Below, in pieces: positions 1 to 8,196 of a stretch of 64,000 bases of DNA (positions are counted from its first letter, which is position 1; each line of letters opens with the position of its first letter). Under the pieces are notes generated by a model. It had not been told where the DNA came from. It did no database searches and saw only the letters and a list, made by a program, of their open reading frames with translations. Source of the DNA: Acinetobacter sp. ANC 4204 (GTDB lineage Bacteria; Pseudomonadota; Gammaproteobacteria; Pseudomonadales; Moraxellaceae); NCBI RefSeq assembly GCF_002135205.1, contig NZ_NEFZ01000006.1, forward strand, positions 174,866 to 238,865. The letters are read 5' to 3'. Made by a program: the position numbers and the translations under genes.

Positions 1-813
1 ACCTGATGCAATGTATTTCGCAGAATGTCCTGTACCTTGATAATATGTTTCTAAAGCCACAATATTTGCCGCTGGTGGCAATAAAAAGAACATCAACATA
101 ATGGCATAAGTCAAAACCACATGCGGAATGGGTAACCAAAAATACGCCACAGTACACAATAAAACGGCAATTAACATCCGACTAAAAATCAAAACGAGAC
201 TCTGTTTTAAGTCGATCCAATGAATCCTGACTTTACTGAGCCACATGCCCAAAACACACATCCCTGAAAACGTCACCAAAACTTTATTTAACTGATACAG
301 AAACTGAATCACTGGATGATGTTCCCACAGACTTAAATCCCAAACTGACAGTAGAGCGGCGACACAAAGCGCAACTACAGGCGGAGAAAGCAGGACATTT
401 TTTAAAATAAACTTTGGATCTTGCTTGGTTTCACTCACTGCAATTACGGCACAAATATTACCAAAAAGTGACCCTCCAATATACAAAGCGACAATCGTGC
501 TACTGGCTTCGGGACCAAATATCGCCAAGGCAAATGGAAAACCCAACCATGCGCCATTTAAATAACTCAAGCACAGTACACGTAATTTATCTTTAAGCAT
601 GGCATAAAAGATAACAAAGAAAAAAATAGAGCTAAAAAAGCTAAATGCAATCAGCCACAGACTTCCCTCTTTGTAAAACACCATGTTGTAGATAATGACA
701 ACAGGAATCAGCAAACGTGCCAATAATGAAGCTAAAAGTGCACGAAACGATTTTAGCTTTTCGGCTCCCCAGTACCCGATCAGAAATGAAATGAGAGGAA
801 GAATGAGCGCCAT
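1..813 (-). CDS. AEC-family permease, C-terminus cut by window edge
   Basis: The minus frame is open from the ATG at 813 to base 1 without a stop, giving 271 residues, so the C-terminal few tens of residues lie outside the window (AEC proteins are usually about 300-320). The protein is almost all membrane segments: the N-terminus reads MALILPLISFLIGYW, followed by repeated hydrophobic stretches separated by short charged loops. The end includes a hydrophobic segment and a PPAANIVALE motif typical of the second half of auxin-efflux-carrier-like permeases. By family such proteins move small organic acids or amino acids across the inner membrane. The substrate cannot be read from the sequence. 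The gene is divergent from tatA. Confidence 0.75.
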   Translation of the reverse strand, partial: MALILPLISFLIGYWGAEKLKSFRALLASLLARLLIPVVIIYNMVFYKEGSLWLIAFSFFSSIFFFVIFYAMLKDKLRVLCLSYLNGAWLGFPFALAIFGPEASSTIVALYIGGSLFGNICAVIAVSETKQDPKFILKNVLLSPPVVALCVAALLSVWDLSLWEHHPVIQFLYQLNKVLVTFSGMCVLGMWLSKVRIHWIDLKQSLVLIFSRMLIAVLLCTVAYFWLPIPHVVLTYAIMLMFFLLPPAANIVALETYYQGTGHSAKYIASG

Positions 814-998
814 TGAGTTATTTTTTCATATAGAGAAAGGCTAAATCCTAGCACAGTCATAACGATCCAATAGGTGAAAGTTCACTTTTCTAAATGTCTT
901 TTTATCGCATGTTGTCTTGAAACTGAAATATGACCGTCACCTCCATGTCATACAAGCCTGTTGATATAGGGAAAATGAAAAATGATGAGGAACGACCC

Positions 999-1217
999 AT
1001 GGCGGGATTATCAATTTGGCATGTACTAATTTTTGCAATTGTTGTGATTCTTCTTTTTGGTACAGCCAAACTCAAAAACTTAGGTAAAGACGTTGGTGGT
1101 GCTGTAAAAGACTTTAAAAAGTCGATTCGAGATGATGAAACAGAACAGGCACAGTTAAATGAGCCAAAAACAATTGATGCTCATGTCAAAAGTACAGAAA
1201 GTACGATCAAAAGCTAA
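999..1217 (+). CDS. tatA: Sec-independent translocase subunit TatA
   Basis: A 72-residue protein with one N-terminal membrane helix ([19 protein letters not shown]), the conserved FG hinge, an amphipathic helix ([19 protein letters not shown]) and a polar tail, which is the TatA/E architecture. TatA oligomers form the pore through which folded twin-arginine proteins cross the inner membrane. An upstream in-frame ATG at 930 would add 23 polar residues ahead of the helix. The ATG at 999 is preferred because GAGG at 987-990 is well spaced and TatA proteins start just before the helix. It is the first gene of the tatABC operon, 12 bases ahead of tatB. Confidence 0.95.
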   Translation: MAGLSIWHVLIFAIVVILLFGTAKLKNLGKDVGGAVKDFKKSIRDDETEQAQLNEPKTIDAHVKSTESTIKS

Positions 1218-1229
1218 GCGAGCATTGCC

Positions 1230-1652
1230 ATGCTAAATGTCGGTATGACAGAACTATTATGCTTCGCTATTGTTGCATTATTAGTTTTAGGTCCTGAAAA
1301 GCTACCTGAAGCGGCACGCTTTGCAGCCAAATGGTATGGCAAAGCCAAACGCTTTATCAATAGTGTTCAAACAGAAGTCGATCGTGAGCTGAAGCTTTCT
1401 GAATTTCGTCAAGAAATCCAAAAAGAAATTGAACGCATGACTGAGTTGGAACAGCGTCTACAAAAGCAGCTTGATCATCTCAGTCAATCTGCTCCAACGG
1501 TCAAAGTTGAAAATGCAATAACCTATAAATATCAGTGGCTAGCCCCTTCTCCTTTAGCCCCATTTTCAATCAACCATCTTAAACAACATGCTACACCTAT
1601 GCCCAACGCAGCGAATGTACCTATCCAACCTGAATTGAAGATCGCAGTATGA
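1230..1652 (+). CDS. tatB: Sec-independent translocase subunit TatB
   Basis: A 140-residue protein beginning MLNVGMTELLCFAIVALLVLG, then PEKLPEAARFAAKWYGKAKR: the TatB membrane helix, the G-P hinge and the amphipathic helix. A charged coiled-coil-like stretch (roughly residues 45-90, rich in E/K/R/Q) and a low-complexity proline-containing tail follow. TatB pairs with TatC to form the receptor for twin-arginine signal peptides. The stop overlaps the tatC start by 4 bases (ATGA at 1649), so the two are translationally coupled. A second ATG at 1245 is possible, but the MLNVGMTEL start matches the family pattern. Confidence 0.95.
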   Translation: MLNVGMTELLCFAIVALLVLGPEKLPEAARFAAKWYGKAKRFINSVQTEVDRELKLSEFRQEIQKEIERMTELEQRLQKQLDHLSQSAPTVKVENAITYKYQWLAPSPLAPFSINHLKQHATPMPNAANVPIQPELKIAV

Positions 1653-2425
1653 ATCAAGTGTCAACAAGGCCCGACTCAAGCACAGGCCAAGATGAACAAT
1701 TAGAACAAATGCCTGTCATGCAGCACTTAATTGTACTGCGTAAGTACCTATTTAAAATTGTTGGTATTACCCTGTTGTTGTTTTTTTGCCTACTGCCATT
1801 TCGTAATACAACCTATCAATTGCTATCAGAGCCATTACGCCAACAACTCCCCGTCAACTCCACCATGATTGCGACAGATGTCACAGCAACATTTATGGCG
1901 CCATTTAAATTAAATTTATTTGTTGCGCTGATGTTGGCTATGCCAGTTATCATCTATTTACTTTGGTCATTTGTTCGACCCGCACTGTATGAGAAAGAGC
2001 GTTTTTTGGCCATTCCTTTGCTCGTAGGGAGTATTGCACTGTTTTATATTGGCGTAGCCTTCGCCTATTTCATTACCCTTCCAGCCATATTACATTTTTT
2101 TATCAGTGTCTCACCTGAAAGTGTTGCACCGATGACAGATATCAATAGTTATCTCAGTTTTTGCCTGAAACTTTTTTTAGTGTTTGGACTCACTTTTGAA
2201 ATTCCAATTATTACCCTCATCCTGATTTTAATTGGTGTGGTTAGCACTCAAAGTTTGGCTGAAAAGCGTCGCTTTATCGTAGTCGGATGCTTTTTCATTG
2301 CCATGTTTGTCACACCTCCTGATGCACTTTCGATGATTATGCTTGCAGTACCAATGTGGTTATTATTTGAAGTTGGTTTATTTTTCGGAAAACTATTAGA
2401 AAAAAGAAAAACTATAAGCCACTAA
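1649..2425 (+). CDS. tatC: Sec-independent translocase subunit TatC
   Basis: A 258-residue, six-helix inner-membrane protein. The N-terminal region contains PVMQHLIVLRKYLFKIVG, close to the conserved signal-peptide-binding MxHLxELRxR segment, although the usual glutamate before L-R is V here. Later come FVRPALYEKER, matching the F-xP-L-xxxE-R motif, and the conserved FGLTFEIPI segment. TatC recognises the twin-arginine motif together with TatB. It overlaps tatB by 4 bases and is the last gene of the operon; a hairpin terminator follows at 2457. The next gene encodes a Tat-signal protein, a likely client. Confidence 0.96.
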   Translation: MNQVSTRPDSSTGQDEQLEQMPVMQHLIVLRKYLFKIVGITLLLFFCLLPFRNTTYQLLSEPLRQQLPVNSTMIATDVTATFMAPFKLNLFVALMLAMPVIIYLLWSFVRPALYEKERFLAIPLLVGSIALFYIGVAFAYFITLPAILHFFISVSPESVAPMTDINSYLSFCLKLFLVFGLTFEIPIITLILILIGVVSTQSLAEKRRFIVVGCFFIAMFVTPPDALSMIMLAVPMWLLFEVGLFFGKLLEKRKTISH

Positions 2426-2456
2426 AGCTTAAAAAGAATCAGTTTCTCTTCTCTTT

Positions 2457-2482
2457 CCTCCAACACTGTATGGAGGATTTTT
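2457..2482 (+). terminator. Rho-independent terminator of tatABC
   Basis: A 6-bp stem (CCTCCA at 2457-2462 with TGGAGG at 2471-2476) closes an 8-base loop and is followed by ATTTTT. It lies 31 bases past the tatC stop and separates the tat operon from the phosphatase gene. The stem is short but GC-rich. Confidence 0.65.
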
Positions 2483-2610
2483 CATTTGTAATTTAAAGCA
2501 TCATCCTATCAACTTCTGTCTTTAAATTGACCCAAAACTGTAAATAAAACGTCATTTGCGCTTCCTACAATCTAGCTCAACTTACTTACAATTATTGATA
2601 TGGACTTACT

Positions 2611-4587
2611 ATGACAGCCACAACAAATCAGCCAAGTCGTCGTGATCTTTTAAAATGGTTTGCGGGAATTCCTTTTTTACCGCTTGGGGCAATGACAACC
2701 GCAGCAGCATTAAGCGGTTGTAATGACAGCGACAACGAAACCAATGTAACACCACCAGTGACAAAACCTGCAAACTTAAAAACAGCAACATTTACAGCAA
2801 TGGCAGCACCGATTGTAATTGCTGACCGTGCTAAAACTTCGGTCAGCTCAAAACTCAAAATCGACTGGGATGACTCGACCAGTTCAGAGTACCAACTCGG
2901 CTATCAAAGCTTTTTTGAAACGGGTAATACAGTGCCTAAATGGGGCGGTGGTGAAATCATTGCTGGGGGCTATTTTAATGCCAAAGGTGAAGCCATTATG
3001 GATACATCTGTTCCAAGCTCACCACGCCAATTCTTTTCAGACTGCCCAGATGGCTCATCACTGATTCATTTAGAAGGTGCTCAGGTTGAAGGTGTAAGCA
3101 ATCCAGTGTTCCATGTGGTGCAATTTGAATATGCATCCCTAAACTTAGCTGGCGTGAGCGAGTATGGCAACTTACCCTCCCCAATCGCGATTTTAACGCT
3201 AGACCAAAACCAAACGACAGGCCATTTAGAGCTTAAAAAATACTTTAATGTTGATACATCGGCAGTTCATGGACTATGGATCACGTGTGGAGCAAGTCTG
3301 TCGCCGTGGAACACACATTTATCGAGCGAAGAATATGAACCTGATGCATTTGAACAAGGTATTGGCGGGCCAAGTCCAAAAGGAATCAGCAAAAACTTCT
3401 TTGGGGATGAAACGGTCGCTAAACCATATAACTATGGTCATTTACCTGAGGTGATTGTCAACAAAGACGGTAGCGGTAGCATTGTAAAACACTTCTGCAT
3501 GGGGCGTATCTCGCATGAGCTTGTACATGTTATGCCTGATAACCGTACCGTGATTATGGGCGATGACTACACCAACGGCGGTTTCTTTATGTTCATTGCC
3601 GATGTCGCAAAAGATTTGTCGGCTGGTAAGCTTTATGTCGCTCAATATGTATCTGAACTGACAGAGAGTAGCACAGGTCAAATCAAATGGATTGAACTTG
3701 GTCATGCAACCAGTCAAGAAATTGAAAACATGGTGAATGTTAACAATATTCAACCTAGCGATATTATGGAAAGTTTAACCACCAATCCAAATGACACGTC
3801 ATACACCGAAATTATCTTAAATAAAAAGAAACTTTGGGTAAAAGTAAAACCGGGTATGGAAAAAGCAGCAGCCTTCCTTGAAACCCACCGTTATGCAGCA
3901 CTCAAAGGTGGCAGTATGGCCTTCACCAAAATGGAAGGCACCACCATCAACATTAAGGATAAAGTGGCGTATTCTGCTTTAGCCAACATTCAAGATTCAA
4001 TGATCAAAGACAATGCGGCATGGGTTGCTGCGCACAATGTTTCATTTACGAAAAAAATCACCGCAGGTGGCGTGCTGGCACATGATTTAACAGCAGGACA
4101 GAACACAACCGATGGTCAACCAATCGACAGTGAGTGGGTTCCACATCAATCTAAAATGTTATTGATGGGTGAAGACATCACAGTAGATAGTTTAGGCAAC
4201 ACTGCAAATCCAGATAAAATCGCAAGCCCTGACAACTTAAAGTTCTCTGAAACGCTACGTACGTTGTTCATTGGTGAAGACAGTGGGAACCACCCAAATA
4301 ACTTCCTATGGGCATATAACGTTGATACCAAAGCAGATCCTGTACGTTTACTCTCGACCCCTGCTGGTGCAGAGTCAACTGGTTTACATGCGGTAGACTC
4401 TGTGAATGGTTGGACTTATATCATGAGCAATTTCCAGCATGCGGGTGATATGAAGAGCTTATCAGCAGATTTGAAAGCCGCAACCTTAGCCAATTACAAT
4501 AATGGCTATAGTGCAAGTGTGGGTTATTTAACAGCAGACTTGATGCCATCTATTGAAAAGAAAAAGACTGAAACCAAAGCCTCTTAA
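2611..4587 (+). CDS. PhoX-family (DUF839) Tat-exported phosphatase lipoprotein
   Basis: A 658-residue protein. The N-terminus carries SRRDLLKWF, a twin-arginine motif, then a hydrophobic stretch and LSGC at about residue 34-37, a lipobox. It should therefore be exported folded by Tat and anchored as a lipoprotein. The body matches the DUF839/PhoX alkaline phosphatase family: GGGEIIAGGYF near the start, the repeated DNRTVIMGDDYTNGG blade, and LFIGEDSGNHPNNFLWAYN near the C-terminus, where acidic and asparagine residues bind metal. PhoX enzymes hydrolyse phosphate monoesters with calcium/iron cofactors. It lies directly downstream of tatABC but behind a terminator, so it probably has its own promoter. 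Confidence 0.85.
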   Translation: MTATTNQPSRRDLLKWFAGIPFLPLGAMTTAAALSGCNDSDNETNVTPPVTKPANLKTATFTAMAAPIVIADRAKTSVSSKLKIDWDDSTSSEYQLGYQSFFETGNTVPKWGGGEIIAGGYFNAKGEAIMDTSVPSSPRQFFSDCPDGSSLIHLEGAQVEGVSNPVFHVVQFEYASLNLAGVSEYGNLPSPIAILTLDQNQTTGHLELKKYFNVDTSAVHGLWITCGASLSPWNTHLSSEEYEPDAFEQGIGGPSPKGISKNFFGDETVAKPYNYGHLPEVIVNKDGSGSIVKHFCMGRISHELVHVMPDNRTVIMGDDYTNGGFFMFIADVAKDLSAGKLYVAQYVSELTESSTGQIKWIELGHATSQEIENMVNVNNIQPSDIMESLTTNPNDTSYTEIILNKKKLWVKVKPGMEKAAAFLETHRYAALKGGSMAFTKMEGTTINIKDKVAYSALANIQDSMIKDNAAWVAAHNVSFTKKITAGGVLAHDLTAGQNTTDGQPIDSEWVPHQSKMLLMGEDITVDSLGNTANPDKIASPDNLKFSETLRTLFIGEDSGNHPNNFLWAYNVDTKADPVRLLSTPAGAESTGLHAVDSVNGWTYIMSNFQHAGDMKSLSADLKAATLANYNNGYSASVGYLTADLMPSIEKKKTETKAS

Positions 4588-4602
4588 AACCGACCTTAAA
4601 AA

Positions 4603-4629
4603 AATGCCGACAACGAGTCGGCATTTTTT
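4603..4629. terminator. Bidirectional terminator between convergent genes
   Basis: A perfect 9-bp stem (AATGCCGAC at 4603-4611 and its complement at 4617-4625) with a 5-base loop, preceded by an A run and followed by a T run, so it can end transcripts from either side. It overlaps the last codons of the convergent NRDE gene. Confidence 0.85.
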
Positions 4630-5410
4630 AAGTCTTAACGACTACCCTCTGCTCAGTAATAAGCCCTTTCAACTCGCCCTGTTGCTGCTTTTCCAGCCAA
4701 GAGCAATGTTCATGAGTCATGCGCAGGAAGTTAGAGCAACGTGTGCCATAAATTGGGCTTTGAATAAAAGTCGAAGACAATAACTCCTCCATGTCCTGAC
4801 TAATCCCCGTTTGTGGTAACAAGTCGGGGATAATCTTACGCTCATCTTCCAAAATATCCCATGCAGCCATCTCCACATCACTTTGTAAAATATGGCTTTG
4901 TTGCAACATTGGTAAAAACTCTTGAGTAAAGCGTTTGCGTAAATGTTTGGTCTTCTCCCAATGTTCGGTCATTAAACCATTTGACACTACATATACGCCT
5001 TTAGGCAAAATCTGTGGTGCCTCACCACGATTACTCATATAAACAGCTTGATGACGATCACCCATAAACAAGTTAAAGCCCGCATAGTCACATTGTTGTT
5101 TCTCTAAGTCTTGTGCAAAACGAATTGGCGTTTGTTCCGACTCTAAAAAGGATTGAATCAAATGCCCACGAGATGTGGGATAACTGGTTTGATCACGACC
5201 ATCACGAAAGTTAGTCAAAACCGCCCAGCGCCCTGTGGGTGTAATACCCATCCACGTACCACCAGACTGCAAATCTTGCCCTGCAATAATCGGACTATTT
5301 TCCCACTGTTTTAAAGGACTCGAAGGACGCTGATAGAACTCATCTCGATTTGAAATCAAACACAATGGCAGATCATCCAAGACCTGCCATGCAATTGCCA
5401 CAATGCACAT
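4628..5410 (-). CDS. NRDE/TANGO2-family protein
   Basis: A 260-residue protein starting MCIVAIAWQ with the diagnostic NRDEFYQRP motif near residue 21. GGTWMG and LTNFRDG follow, all hallmarks of the NRDE (TANGO2) family. Cys2 follows the initiator Met, which would expose an N-terminal cysteine as in Ntn-type hydrolases. Homologues are linked to haem trafficking or metabolic stress, but the biochemical role is not settled. There is no signal peptide, so it is probably cytoplasmic. It is divergent from lgt across 93 bases and ends inside a shared bidirectional terminator. Confidence 0.85.
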   Translation of the reverse strand: MCIVAIAWQVLDDLPLCLISNRDEFYQRPSSPLKQWENSPIIAGQDLQSGGTWMGITPTGRWAVLTNFRDGRDQTSYPTSRGHLIQSFLESEQTPIRFAQDLEKQQCDYAGFNLFMGDRHQAVYMSNRGEAPQILPKGVYVVSNGLMTEHWEKTKHLRKRFTQEFLPMLQQSHILQSDVEMAAWDILEDERKIIPDLLPQTGISQDMEELLSSTFIQSPIYGTRCSNFLRMTHEHCSWLEKQQQGELKGLITEQRVVVKT

Positions 5411-5503
5411 AAACGATACTCATCATCTTTACACATTGAATGTACAACATTTTTCATCTCTTTCAGCTAAAATCTGTTCAAAACATAATGACTAGGAATA
5501 TGC

Positions 5504-6316
5504 ATGCTGACCTATCCAAATATTGACCCCGTCGCAATAGCACTTGGCCCTTTACAAGTCCATTGGTACGGACTGATGTATTTATTGGCCTTTTTGTTTG
5601 CTTGGGGACTGGCAAGCTATCGCGCTAAAGAGCGTGGCTGGACACCCGATATGGTCTCTGATCTGATTTTTTACGGTGCTCTCGGTGTAGTGATTGGTGG
5701 TCGTGTCGGTTACGTCCTCTTTTATGGTTTTGAGCAGTTCCTTGCCAATCCGATTTGGCTATTCCAAGTCTGGACAGGCGGCATGAGTTTCCATGGCGGC
5801 TTCTTAGGTGTAATGCTTGCCATGCTGTTCTGGTGTAAGAAGTACACCATGACATGGTTCCAAACCCTCGACTTCATTGCTCCCTGTGTACCTACAGGTC
5901 TTATGTTTGGACGCTTTGGTAACTTTATTGGTGGGGAACTCTATGGACGCCCTGTAAGCGACCCGAACTTTGCGCTCGGCATGATCTTTCCAACCGACCC
6001 ATTACAACTGGTTCGTCATCCCTCTCAACTCTATCAAGCCTTTTTTGAAGGCTTACTGCTGTTCATCGTCTTGTGGTGGTTCAGCTCAAAACCACGTCCA
6101 CGTATGGCTGTGTCTGCCCTCTTCCTGATTGGTTATGGTATAGCGCGTTTCATCGTCGAATTCTTCCGGGAACCAGACAATGGTCAACTGTTCATCGCAT
6201 GGATGAGTAAAGGTCAGTTCCTTAGCCTACCAATGATCTTGGTCGGAATCTGGATGATGTGGTATGCCTACCAAAAGAAAATCTATGATTGGGGTCCACA
6301 AAAGAACAATGGTTAA
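5504..6316 (+). CDS. lgt: Prolipoprotein diacylglyceryl transferase
   Basis: A 270-residue, seven-helix inner-membrane enzyme that transfers diacylglycerol from phosphatidylglycerol to the lipobox cysteine of prolipoproteins, the first lipoprotein-maturation step. Motifs visible: VHWYGLMY near the N-terminus, GGMSFHGGFLG around residue 90-100 (essential His), the Lgt signature GRFGNFIGGELYGR around 140-155, and RHPSQLYQAFFEG. A GC-rich terminator follows. It sits upstream of small membrane-protein genes and then thyA; lgt-thyA order is common in gammaproteobacteria. Several lipoproteins in this window (10833, 45634, 46142, 47740 and the Tat lipoprotein at 2611) would be its substrates. Confidence 0.97.
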   Translation: MLTYPNIDPVAIALGPLQVHWYGLMYLLAFLFAWGLASYRAKERGWTPDMVSDLIFYGALGVVIGGRVGYVLFYGFEQFLANPIWLFQVWTGGMSFHGGFLGVMLAMLFWCKKYTMTWFQTLDFIAPCVPTGLMFGRFGNFIGGELYGRPVSDPNFALGMIFPTDPLQLVRHPSQLYQAFFEGLLLFIVLWWFSSKPRPRMAVSALFLIGYGIARFIVEFFREPDNGQLFIAWMSKGQFLSLPMILVGIWMMWYAYQKKIYDWGPQKNNG

Positions 6317-6338
6317 TTAACCGCTATGATTCAATATT

Positions 6339-6362
6339 GGGGGCATCATCGCCCCCTTTTTT
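6339..6362 (+). terminator. Terminator downstream of lgt
   Basis: GGGGGC (6339-6344) and GCCCCC (6351-6356) form a stem with a 6-base loop, followed directly by a six-T run. This is a strong intrinsic terminator 22 bases after the lgt stop. Confidence 0.9.
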
Positions 6363-6416
6363 ATGGCTAAATTATGCTAAAGTGGTGCTTATCTCAGTTT
6401 AAAATACATCATCCCC

Positions 6417-6800
6417 ATGCTTGAATTTTGGTTTAATCCCTCGATTTCTGTTCTAAAAAAATTATTTATTTTTGTCGCGATTGCGATCGTAACAGGCCTA
6501 TTGTATTGGATGGAACCATTGCGTCTTGATGCAGTCTTGATGTTCTTGGGCACAGGGATTATTTTTCTGATTTGTCGTTATTGTAAAATTCATTTTGCAG
6601 GGAAAAATCCTACAGGTTTTTTATATCGCTTACTCACATGGATTCCGATTGCTCTACTCTTAGCATTGATTTTTATGAATATTAAAGATGGCGAGCTCCT
6701 TATTCCTGGTGCACAAGGTGTGGGCTTTATGGCATTAGGTATTTGCTTATTCTCACCCTTATCTCTTTTGCATAACAACACTGCATCTGAGTCCAAATAA
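6417..6800 (+). CDS. Small integral membrane protein (first of a tandem pair)
   Basis: A 127-residue protein starting MLEFWFNPS with about four hydrophobic segments (residues ~15-30, 38-55, 70-88, 98-115). It has no family I recognise. It resembles its downstream neighbour in the opening (M-L-x-F-W), in a GF-x-R-L-x-T-xx-P segment (residues ~67-77) followed by hydrophobic residues, and in a final GFxxxGxxLxS segment. The gene lies after the lgt terminator with only 3 bases to the next start, so the pair is probably cotranscribed. The start is the first ATG; no strong ribosome site is visible. Confidence 0.65.
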   Translation: MLEFWFNPSISVLKKLFIFVAIAIVTGLLYWMEPLRLDAVLMFLGTGIIFLICRYCKIHFAGKNPTGFLYRLLTWIPIALLLALIFMNIKDGELLIPGAQGVGFMALGICLFSPLSLLHNNTASESK

Positions 6801-6803
6801 ACC

Positions 6804-7172
6804 ATGTTGAATTTTTGGTATTCTGAACGCTGTACCCGTCAAATTAAACTGATCGTGTCTATTGCAACTTGTGTGATGATTTTTATGGCAGCACAAGTTC
6901 AGCAGCTTGGCACGATTTTTATTGGTTTGAGTCTAGTGATTGGTATTACAACGCATCTGTTACGCCTTATCCCATTGAGAATGGTACCAGATCACCCTTA
7001 TCGTGAAGGTTTTTCACGCTTAGTGACATTCTTTCCCGTCATTGCACTGATTTGCTTAATCGGCTATTTACCTCATCAGCATAAAATCGTGCTTGCGCTT
7101 CAGTGTATCGGCTTTAGCGGAATTGGTTTATTTTTAGTGTCAATCTATGCACAACGCGAAAGAAGATTTTAA
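6804..7172 (+). CDS. Small integral membrane protein (second of a tandem pair)
   Basis: A 122-residue protein starting MLNFWYSERC with about four membrane segments and a basic C-terminus (QRERRF). It shares topology and short motifs with the gene before it: M-L-x-F-W at the start, GFSRLVTFFPVIAL aligning with GFLYRLLTWIPIAL in its partner, and IGFSGIGLFLVS with VGFMALGICLFS. Three bases separate the two genes, as expected for a duplicated, coexpressed pair. No function can be assigned. Confidence 0.62.
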   Translation: MLNFWYSERCTRQIKLIVSIATCVMIFMAAQVQQLGTIFIGLSLVIGITTHLLRLIPLRMVPDHPYREGFSRLVTFFPVIALICLIGYLPHQHKIVLALQCIGFSGIGLFLVSIYAQRERRF

Positions 7173-7201
7173 GCAGAATATTGGAGGGATATTTATATCC
7201 T

Positions 7202-7738
7202 TTAATCCATTCGATAGTAGCTATAGTTCACATTCTGATTACGGTAAACTGCATAACCACTTTGTTTAAAGTCTGAAACCCAGCCATTACCTGAATAAGC
7301 GGCAATATGTCCATAACGATTTTTTGCAGTCCGGTCAATAATATAGATATCGCCTTTTTTAGGCTGATCAAAAGACAGGTTGATTTTGCGGTAGCCAATA
7401 CTGGTTAAGGTTCTCCCCCAATCCGCCGCAGCAACAGGATGATTTTTAAACTGAGCACCCGCAGACTCTAGACCTAAGCGAATGCTTTTCGCACATTTCT
7501 GAGTACTGGTTTGACGAGTAATATTTTTTAGAAACCCCGTAAATTTTTCAATATCTACGCGTTGATTACTATTGATTGCTCTTTCTCTTGCCTTCTTCGA
7601 GGTCAGGATTTCAGAAGCTGTAACGTTTCTCTCTGACTGGGAACGTATTATGATATTGGTTTGCGCAGGCGCATAGACTTCGTTCATATTCACGTTTTGA
7701 TCATAAGGCATACTAAAACCAACACTCCTCCCAATCAT
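7202..7738 (-). CDS. Orphan cysteine amidase-like (CHAP/NlpC-P60-type) protein
   Basis: A 178-residue protein. The C-terminal ~100 residues look like a papain-fold peptidoglycan amidase: KCAKSIRLGLESAG (Cys82 at a helix start), then HPVAAADWG, then KKGDIYII, then YGHIAAYSGNGWVSDFKQ (His144, Asp156). From memory the same Cys/His layout and the WVSDFKQ tail occur in amidase domains of secreted bacterial toxins. No N-terminal signal peptide is present. The first ten codons contain GGAGGAG on the coding strand, so the real start may be the ATG at 7711 (residue 10), though spacing to it is long. No immunity-like gene adjoins it. A stand-alone lysin or effector remnant is equally possible. Confidence 0.55.
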   Translation of the reverse strand: MIGRSVGFSMPYDQNVNMNEVYAPAQTNIIIRSQSERNVTASEILTSKKARERAINSNQRVDIEKFTGFLKNITRQTSTQKCAKSIRLGLESAGAQFKNHPVAAADWGRTLTSIGYRKINLSFDQPKKGDIYIIDRTAKNRYGHIAAYSGNGWVSDFKQSGYAVYRNQNVNYSYYRMD

Positions 7739-8196
7739 CAGGGTCTTACATCTTTTCGAGTTGGAAATACTAACCGCTCAGCATTGAACTTTCATGTTCT
7801 AAATGTAATATTTTTTTTCAAAGAACCAAGCCACTTTTCTAAAGTTCTATTTTCACTGTATTTTTTGAAATAAAGATTCATTTAAAAAATTAATTATCAA
7901 ACAATCTATCAGTTAAAAGTCTCCTGTGGGCTATCATTTTTCGCTCAAATTTCCTGCATATTGAACTCTATATAGATCCAAATGAGTACGTCTTGCGGCA
8001 CAAAAATAGCTATATTCTTTGGTTTCAACCCTGAAGAAAACCTCACATTGAAGCATCAGAATCCTTTTTAATGGCAAAAAGTGAAGCATGCCAAAACAGC
8101 AAATAATCGCACTAAGCTCAAATCCCGCGAAGTTCCATCCTCAGTAAAAAACAGCTAGAATGCGCATAAGTGATTACCCAAAAATATGAGAGAAAT
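7739..8196. other. Gene-poor interval upstream of thyA
   Basis: About 460 bases with no convincing open frame. The only longer frame here (7661-7873, plus) is partly antisense to the amidase-like gene and has no family features. A possible thyA -10 (TAGAAT, 8156-8161) lies near the right end, with a poor -35 (TTCCAT, 8133-8138). Nothing else was recognised. Confidence 0.4.
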
